From the NCBI RefSeq assembly GCF_001039355.2, contig NW_019775701.1, forward strand, positions 170,606 to 234,605: a DNA stretch of 64,000 nt, given 5' to 3'. Positions 35,007 through 64,000 of this stretch are shown in pieces (within the stretch, counting starts at the first letter, position 1; every line of letters begins with the position of its first letter). The stretch comes from Lingula anatina. Taxonomy: Eukaryota > Brachiopoda > Lingulata > Lingulida > Lingulidae. The notes under the pieces were generated by a model. The model ran no database searches, had not been told where the DNA came from, and saw only the letters and a program-made list of their open reading frames with translations. The position numbers and the translations under genes were made by a program.

Positions 35007-35470
35007 ATATTGACAATCTGACCCACAGTTATGAAAAATTTTGACTGATCAGAGGAATTTTTTGTCAGATTGACTGTGTAATCCTAAATGGCAGCTCATA
35101 AAATTGTTACCGTTTTGGATAGACTAAGCACAATTTACTTCTGGACCTAAAAAAAAAAACGGGTAGACTGACAATTTTAGCATGTCCATACATGTGGAAA
35201 CTGCAGGTCCGACCTTTCATGACTGCCAGAAAAGCCAGAGGATAGGCAAGATCTTTGATAATACAGGTCCTATGGACTCGCAAGGTTTATGTGAAAATGC
35301 AATACATAAAGATAAACCAAACGTGAACATCAACCTATACAAAATTTCCTGCAGATTTCTTGTAGCACAGGTAGTGCAGGTCCTCAGGACCTTCAGTACC
35401 CTCCAAAGTTTTTCTCCATGTCTGACAACATAATACAGAGTGTTACATCACATTGCTTTCTACATTCCAG

Positions 35471-35524
35471 CAGCTCCGTAGCGTGTAGAATCTGGCATGT
35501 GCCAGTGTGTGCGGCACCTCTCCT
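35471..35524 (+). other. TRIP12: TRIP12 5' UTR part of the first coding exon
   Basis: The acceptor TTTCTACATTCCAG ends at 35470. A TAG in frame with the TRIP12 start occurs at 35486-35488, which supports 35525 as the initiator. The leader is therefore spliced to an exon further upstream. Confidence 0.65.
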
Positions 35525-57990
<22,466 letters not shown>

Positions 57991-59830
57991 CACTGGGTCT
58001 GATATGGCAGAGTGTAGGCCATGGCTTTACTGAGGTTTCTTATTTGCATCAAAGAAGAACATAATGGTTAGAGAGAGATACGTGGAATGCAAATAGCAAG
58101 ATCAAAAGGAAATGGCCTTTTTTGGTTGCTACATCAAATGTTGTATCATAGTGAAATGGATAGTTTTAGCACCAGCATGGGCAAGAAGGTGAAAAAGCCA
58201 AATTGTCACCCCACAAGAGAAAAGCTTCCGGGTAGAAATAAACCCAATTCAAAAGTGCTAGAAGTTTGGATGTCACTTCGGGGATTTGGAATGTTATTAA
58301 CTCAAAGTTTGGATTCGAAATTCAGTTGGGATAATGTGCTACTTAGAACTGGCCATTAGAGATGCTATTCAAGTGTAAGACAGCATTTGACATGTGAGCA
58401 TCAGAGACCACAGACACATTGACATCGAGGCTTTTCCACTGCAATACATTGTTCTGCCACACTGGAAGTGGTTTTTCAGAAATTCCCGTGACAAGGGGAA
58501 TTCTGATTCAGTTCTGTTGCTTAACTTAAGAATGAAAAGTGACAAGGAAGCTTTTGATACAATAAAAGACAAAAATTTCAGGATGTTTTAGCCTTTTTAA
58601 TTTTACCATTTATTTTCAAAACAGGTGAGAAACGTGGAGCAAATGTGGAACAGAACTGTTATTTGACCTGTATGTGCTCTATTTAAGCTAAATCGGCTGC
58701 ATGATACACAGCGAGTGAAAACTTGAGCACAGGATGGACTGTCAAAATGTACCAGGGTGAAAAATAGTGCAGAAACATCTTGTTTGTACTTGTTACAGTA
58801 TGCTCTGAACTGTGGTATTGTTAAATTTACATTTTACGTGTCGTGACGGGTCACATTGAAAAAGGCAAATAGAGACAATATTGTGGATTTACAAAGGAAA
58901 AAATGATGTGCCACGAATCAGGAGTTGGTACACTTGTAAGTCATGTTGAAAAAGAAGAAAAAATGGAGAGAGGCCATGTCATTTCATTTTCAAAGCAAAA
59001 AATTTCAACATGACATGAATTTATTTAGGCCAAAACATACTGTTATATTTATATAAATGTAGATAACATTTTGGTGGAGAATATATAAGCCAAGCTGCAC
59101 CAAATTTTACTTTGTTAAACATATTGTTTAACATTCTATAGATTGTTTTCTAAACTAGGCCATGTGTTTGAATTGCATGGTAATCCCCCTCCCAAAAATG
59201 TTGCTGTTGTCAGATCTATGAATGTGAGAGAGTAGTTGAGCGAATGTGGAGAGAGAGAGAGGCTGTAAATTATTCAAGACTCTAAAAGAGTTCAAGTTTA
59301 AGTGTTAATAACCTAGTAATATTAGATAAGAAGTGATGCATCACTGTTGTGGTACAGGAAGTTCTACCCTTCTTCCTCTGTAACTTTATACCAGCATATT
59401 CACTTTCATTGTCGCGTAATACTGGTAAGTTTGAAACCAGAAATGCCATTTACTCCAAGGAAAATGTCTTTAGGGGGTTCTTCGAGAGGTCAGAATAAAA
59501 TTGTCCGGAGCAGTTGGTTTAGCTTCCTACAAAAGTGAATTTAAATGCTTACCCCTTTTTACAGTTCTAATCAAACTTAAATCGTGGGTCGTATTTACAA
59601 AACCACTAGATTTTTTTCTTCATTTTTTTTGGTTGTCTGTAAAACATTTTTGTTTGGGTTTTGAACTTGTGTATATTCTTTTTATAACAGAAAAGGTGTT
59701 GAAATTACAGTGTATTTATTTATGGAGAACTGTAGTAACAAACTACATTGCTATTATATCTGTCAGTAGTACTTGGTGACAAAGAAGTAACATTCATGAC
59801 TACTTGCAATAAATAAATTGGTTGGTTTTG
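57991..59830 (+). other. TRIP12: TRIP12 3' UTR and flank
   Basis: Noncoding sequence after the TAG at 57988-57990. Candidate polyadenylation signals: AATAAA at 58561-58566 and overlapping AATAAA at 59808-59813 and 59812-59817. I see no other gene in it. Confidence 0.6.
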
Positions 59831-59978
59831 ACAATACTTATAGACTTTATTTTTCTGCACTTCAATTGTTTACTTTGCAAGAAAACTTGGGAAGAGCCCA
59901 GGTCTTAGATTCCAACCTAATTAGCCGTGACCTAATTGTCACTCGATTTGTAGCAATCATCATTTCAAAGCTTTGTTC

Positions 59979-60022
59979 AAAGACTGGAATTGCCTGTACT
60001 AAGACTGGAATTGCCTGTACAG
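59979..60022. repeat. Short tandem duplication of 21 bp
   Basis: AAGACTGGAATTGCCTGTAC occurs twice in succession. The other block has the same pair near 62387-62430 with a one-base change. Confidence 0.85.
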
Positions 60023-60447
60023 ATATGAACTGAAGTCCTCATCAGCCTGTGTTTCAGTCCAGTTTTCTCTAAGCACCAGAAAGGTGTATTCAAGATGTTG
60101 ATATGATTCTATATGTGTGCCACAAAGAGAGCACAGGTGATACTCAATACTTCAAATAGTGAACATGTTTAGATTTTGCTTTAAAACTTAATAAGTAACT
60201 AAATATTGGAAAATAAAAATCAAAGGTTGCAAACAGTGTGTTTTGTTTTTCCTGACGTGCTGCTGCCTTAGTTACTTATAAATCATCCAAACTCTAGCTT
60301 TCAGATTTGTTTTACACTGAAAATGGGCAAATTGGTGACATATTTATGTACAGACACAGATGTGTCTGTATATATTGCCATCACCTGCTTCTGTCGTTGC
60401 CGTCGCTGTCGTCGTGCACTTTCAGCGTTAACATGATAAGTGTAAGA

Positions 60448-60690
60448 CAGTTATTAATCATTATGTAATGTTGCATCAAAATTTGAAGAAACGTAATTTA
60501 AAGCATAATTGCAGAAAAATTTACCAAACAGTCTGCATTGCCTACTGAAGATATATTTTAGTCCCATGTTTCTTTCCTGTAAGTTTGAGAATAGTATGTG
60601 ACGTTCTTTCTTAAATGGTCATCATGAGAGCAGTGCCCAAAATAGGGGTTTCTTCAAATTTTGATGCAATATTACATAATGTTTAATAGC
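60448..60690. mobile_element. Inverted-repeat element (MITE-like), with copy at about 62862-63100
   Basis: TTATGTAATGTTGCATCAAA followed by ATTTGAAGAAAC at 60460-60490 is mirrored near 60648-60683 as its reverse complement (about 33 of 36 bases), with about 155 bp between. Outer parts also match imperfectly. Partial copies of the same end occur at about 27118-27143 and 61408-61425, so it is dispersed. Confidence 0.5.
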
Positions 60691-61233
60691 ATAATTACCA
60701 TCAATTTTTAATGATAAAATATTAATATCATGGATATTCAGAAAATGTGACTAGCAAAGGTCTTCAGACCCATGGAACTTTAAAGTCACACCTTGTAAAT
60801 GCCATGTTCTGAAATGTTTTTTTTTTCACTTTAAACAATATTTTAACATAAAACAGCATTAACAGTTTACTGCCATTTTTATATGACCAACTAAGACCAT
60901 TGATGAGTTGGGGAAAATATCAACAGAACAGTTTTTAATGTCCAATTTTCTCCATTCTGAGATTCTGAACATAGTGAATGATTGAATCTGACAAACTGCA
61001 ATGATATGAGTTCATTTCCAATTTTTGAAACTGTATTACACAATACACGATAACAAGTTTACCATTATTTTTACAAAATCAACTAACAATGTTGTAAAGA
61101 TCGGGAAATGTCAAACAAACACTTTTACGTATCTTATAAGTTAAATAAAGAGACTGTTAACATGCCTAAAAATTGAATCTGAGGAAATGTGAAAAAACAG
61201 CATAACTTCTAATATAATTTCGAACTCAACCTN

Positions 61234-61325
61234 GTTTTGATGGTCTTCCAACAGAAAAAACAGATACCCATCAATGTGAACTTTAAAATCTGAAAGACCC
61301 AGAAGGCGGCCTCAATCCACCCCTG
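61234..61325 (-). mobile_element. hAT-like MITE, truncated copy
   Basis: The reverse complement begins at 61325 with CAGGGGTGGATTGAGGCCGC and follows the 24723 element through the GATACCC motif. The undetermined base at 61233 cuts off the far end. Confidence 0.65.
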
Positions 61326-61706
61326 CAATAAGATTACAGTTTCAGGACCATGAGAGTTCAAATTCACATAATGAAAATCCCAATATTTGAATAATGATGA
61401 CAGTGCATAAGATAATATTACATAATGTTTAAAGACATAAAAAACAATGCAACTGCTTATGGGGAAATACAGAAAATGTGAAGAGCTTCAGGTGGATGGG
61501 AGCTGAAAATGCCAATGTTTGAAAAATAAATTAAAAAGAAAACACAACAAAAATATCCCATTGAAGCTGCTATTCAAACTTTTAATCTTGCTGTAATAAC
61601 ATGATATGAATAACCCCAATGTGTTTGAGGATAATAAGGCACTGTTATTCATCTTTTTTTTCTTTTGTTAACTTATTTGCAATATTAAACAACGATGTGC
61701 TACTTA

Positions 61707-63621
61707 TTTTACCATTTATTTTCAAAACAGGTGAGAAACGTGGAGCAAATGTGGAACAGAACTGTTATTTGACCTGTATGTGCTCTATTTAAGCTAAATC
61801 GGCTGCATGATACACAGCGAGTGAAAACTTGAGCACAGGATGGACTGTCAAAATGTACCAGGGTGAAAAATAGTGCAGAAGCATCTTGTTTGTACTTGTT
61901 ACAATATGCTCTGAACTTTGGTATTGTTAAATTTACATTTTACGTGTCGTAACAGGTCACATTGAAAAAGGCAAATAGAGACAATATTGTGGATTTACAA
62001 AGGAAAAAATGATGTGCCACGAATCAGGAGTTGGTATACTTGTAAGTCATGTTGAAAAAAAGAAGAAAAAATGGAGAGAGGCCATATCATTTCATTTTCA
62101 AAGCAAAAAAATTCAACGTGACATGAATTTATTTAGGCCAAAACATACTGTTATATTTATATAAATGTAGATAACATTTTGGTGGAGAATATATAAGCCA
62201 AGCTGCACTAAATTTTACTTTGTTAAACATATTGTTTAACATTCTACAAATTGTTTTCTAAACAAGGCCATGTGTTTGAATTGCATGGTAATCCCCCTCC
62301 CAAAAATGTTGCTGTTGTCAGATCTATGAATGTGTGAGACCTAATTGTCACTCAATTTGTAGCAATCATCAATTCAAAGCTTTGTTCAAAGACTGGAATT
62401 GCCTGTACTGAGACTGGAATTGCCTGTACAGATATGAAATGAAGTCCTCATCAGCCTGTGTTTCAGTCCAGTTTTCTCTAAGCACCAGAAAGGTGTATTC
62501 AAGATGTTGATATGATTCTATATGTGTGTGCTGCAGAGAGAGCACAGGTGATACTCAATACTTCGAATAGTGAACATGTTTAAATTTTGCTTTAAAACTT
62601 AATAAGTAACAAAATATTGGAAAATAAAAATCAAAGGTTGCGAACAGTGTGATTTGTTTTTCCTGACGTGCTGCTGCCTTAGTTACTTATAAATCATCCA
62701 AACTCTAGCTTTCAGATTTGTTTTACACTGAAAATGGGCAAATTGGTGACATTTTTATGTACAGACACAGATGTGTCTGTACATATTGCCATCACCTGCT
62801 TCTGTCGTTGCCGTCGCTGTCGTCGTGCACTTTCAGCGTTAACATGATAAGTGGAAGACAGTTATTAATCATTATGTAATGTTGCATCAAAATTTGAAGA
62901 AACGTAATTTAAAGCATAATTGCGGAAAAATTTACCAAACAGACTGCATTGCCTACTGAAGATATATTTTAGTCCCATGTTTCTTTCCTGTAAGTTTGAG
63001 AATAGTATGTGACGTTCTTTCTTAAATGGTCATCATGAGAGCAGTGCCTAAAATAGGGGTTTCTTCCAATTTTGATGCAATATTACATAATGTTTAATAG
63101 CATAATTACCATCAATTTTTAATAATAAAATATTAATATCATGGATATTCAGAAAATGTGACTAGCAAAGGTCTTCAGACCCATGGGACTTCAAAGTCAC
63201 ACCTTGTAAATGCCATGTTCTGAAATGTTTTTTTTTTCACTTTAAACAATATTTTAACATAAAATAGCATTAACAGTTTACTGCCATTTTTATATGACCT
63301 ACTAAGACAATTGATGAGATGGGGAAAATATCAACAGAACAGTTTTTAATGTCCAATTTTCTCCATTCTGAGATTCTGAACGTAGTGAATGATTGAATCT
63401 GACAAACTGCAATGATATGAGTTCATTTCCATTTTTGAAACTCTATTACACAATACACGATAACAAGTTTACCATTATTTTTACATCATCAACTAACAAT
63501 GTTGTAAAGATCGGGAAATGTCAAACAAACACTTTTACGTATCTTATAAGTTAAATAAAGAGACTGCTAACATGCCTAAAAATTGAATCTGAGGAAATGT
63601 GAAAAAACAGCATAACTTCTA
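61707..63621. repeat. TRIP12 3' flank duplicated block, copy 2 with internal deletion
   Basis: Begins at the TTTTACCATTTATTTTC shared with 58601 and runs to the GCATAACTTCTA shared with about 61200. The deletion joint is at about 62333-62340. Sequence upstream of the start (61326-61706) is unrelated to the sequence upstream of copy 1. Confidence 0.9.
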
Positions 63622-64000
63622 AAATGCGTTTTAGTAAGATTGACCACTCCTGTGAGTTTCATGACAATTGGCCTATCTGTTTTTCTTATATTGTGTTTAC
63701 AGTGTTGCATACATGCTGAAAAGTGAAAAAAAAAAAAAACGGCATAACTACTCAAATAGTGGCCCGATCATGCCGACTTTGGAACTTGACCTGTGTTTAA
63801 TAAGATTGATTACTCCTGTGAGTTTCATGACAACAGGCCTATCGGTTTTCCTTAAAATGTGTTAACAGTGTTGCATATATGCTGAAAAGTGAAAAAACAG
63901 CATAACTTCTACAATAATGGCCCGATCATGCTGATTTTTTAACTTGACCTGCGTTTTATGAATATTCATCAGCTCTGTAAATATAAAGCCAAAAAGTAAA
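63622..64000. repeat. Tandem repeat of about 160-170 bp units at the window end
   Basis: Two units (about 63626-63792 and 63793-63951) and the start of a third share GTGAGTTTCATGACAA, GTGTTGCATA-ATGCTGAAAAG, CGGCATAACT/CAGCATAACT and GGCCCGATCATGC, in that order. The end of the neighbouring duplicated block (GTGAAAAAACAGCATAACTT) is itself part of such a unit, so the array probably begins inside it. It runs off the window. Confidence 0.8.

Larger units (their letters stand above)
58601..61211. repeat. TRIP12 3' flank duplicated block, copy 1
   Basis: Matches 61707-63621 in direct orientation, with few substitutions, except that copy 2 lacks about 695 bp (59231-59925) that includes the overlapping AATAAA signals. 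An undetermined base follows at 61233. Confidence 0.9.

Noticed and set aside
35182-35433. ORFs just upstream of TRIP12 as coding exons
   Set aside because: No family similarity; the in-frame TAG at 35486 precedes the TRIP12 ATG, and the acceptor at 35470 shows this is intron.
58087-58359. 90-residue ORF after the TRIP12 stop
   Set aside because: Lies in the 3' UTR, has no recognisable family and is consistent with chance.

Overview
The window is animal nuclear DNA. Genes are split into many exons by short AT-rich introns with GT-AG boundaries, and TC/AC and AG/GT microsatellites and small DNA transposons are common. The gene families (GCC2-type golgin, an Ig-TIR receptor resembling the IL-1 receptor family, TRIP12) and the element content fit a marine invertebrate, perhaps a mollusc or another lophotrochozoan, but nothing here fixes the species.

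Layout: (1) 1-17,245, minus strand: a GCC2-like golgin. Its N-terminus is at 17,245 and the C-terminal GRIP part lies outside the window. A block of about 7.5 kb (1-7,465 and 8,517-15,960) is present twice. (2) 17,246-18,875: a divergent intergenic region of about 1.6 kb. (3) 18,876-25,816, plus strand: a receptor with signal peptide, two Ig domains, one membrane segment and a TIR domain, interrupted by a duplicated exon block. (4) 25,817-35,470: 3' flank, a complete but dead Tc1-like transposon with exact inverted ends and TA target duplication, other repeat debris, and a possible TRIP12 upstream region. (5) 35,525-57,990, plus strand: a complete TRIP12 HECT-type E3 ubiquitin ligase. I read 39 coding exons that keep phase throughout and give 2,237 codons plus a stop. 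(6) 57,991-64,000: TRIP12 3' flank, itself partly duplicated, and a 160-170 bp tandem repeat running off the end.

Two patterns cut across the genes. First, the large duplications in the golgin, receptor and 3'-flank blocks each contain or abut a single undetermined base (7,466; 21,881; 23,760; 61,233). This points to assembly joins between two divergent haplotypes rather than proven tandem duplications. Second, short (54-87 bp) tandem duplications copy the edge of an exon together with its splice site at four places: three in TRIP12 and one in the golgin. Two of the TRIP12 cases keep the reading frame open and would let alternative splice sites insert 24 residues into the WWE domain, or 18, 37 or 56 residues into the HECT domain. 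I see no operon-like or defence-island system. The three genes are functionally unrelated: Golgi tethering, receptor signalling and ubiquitin ligation.
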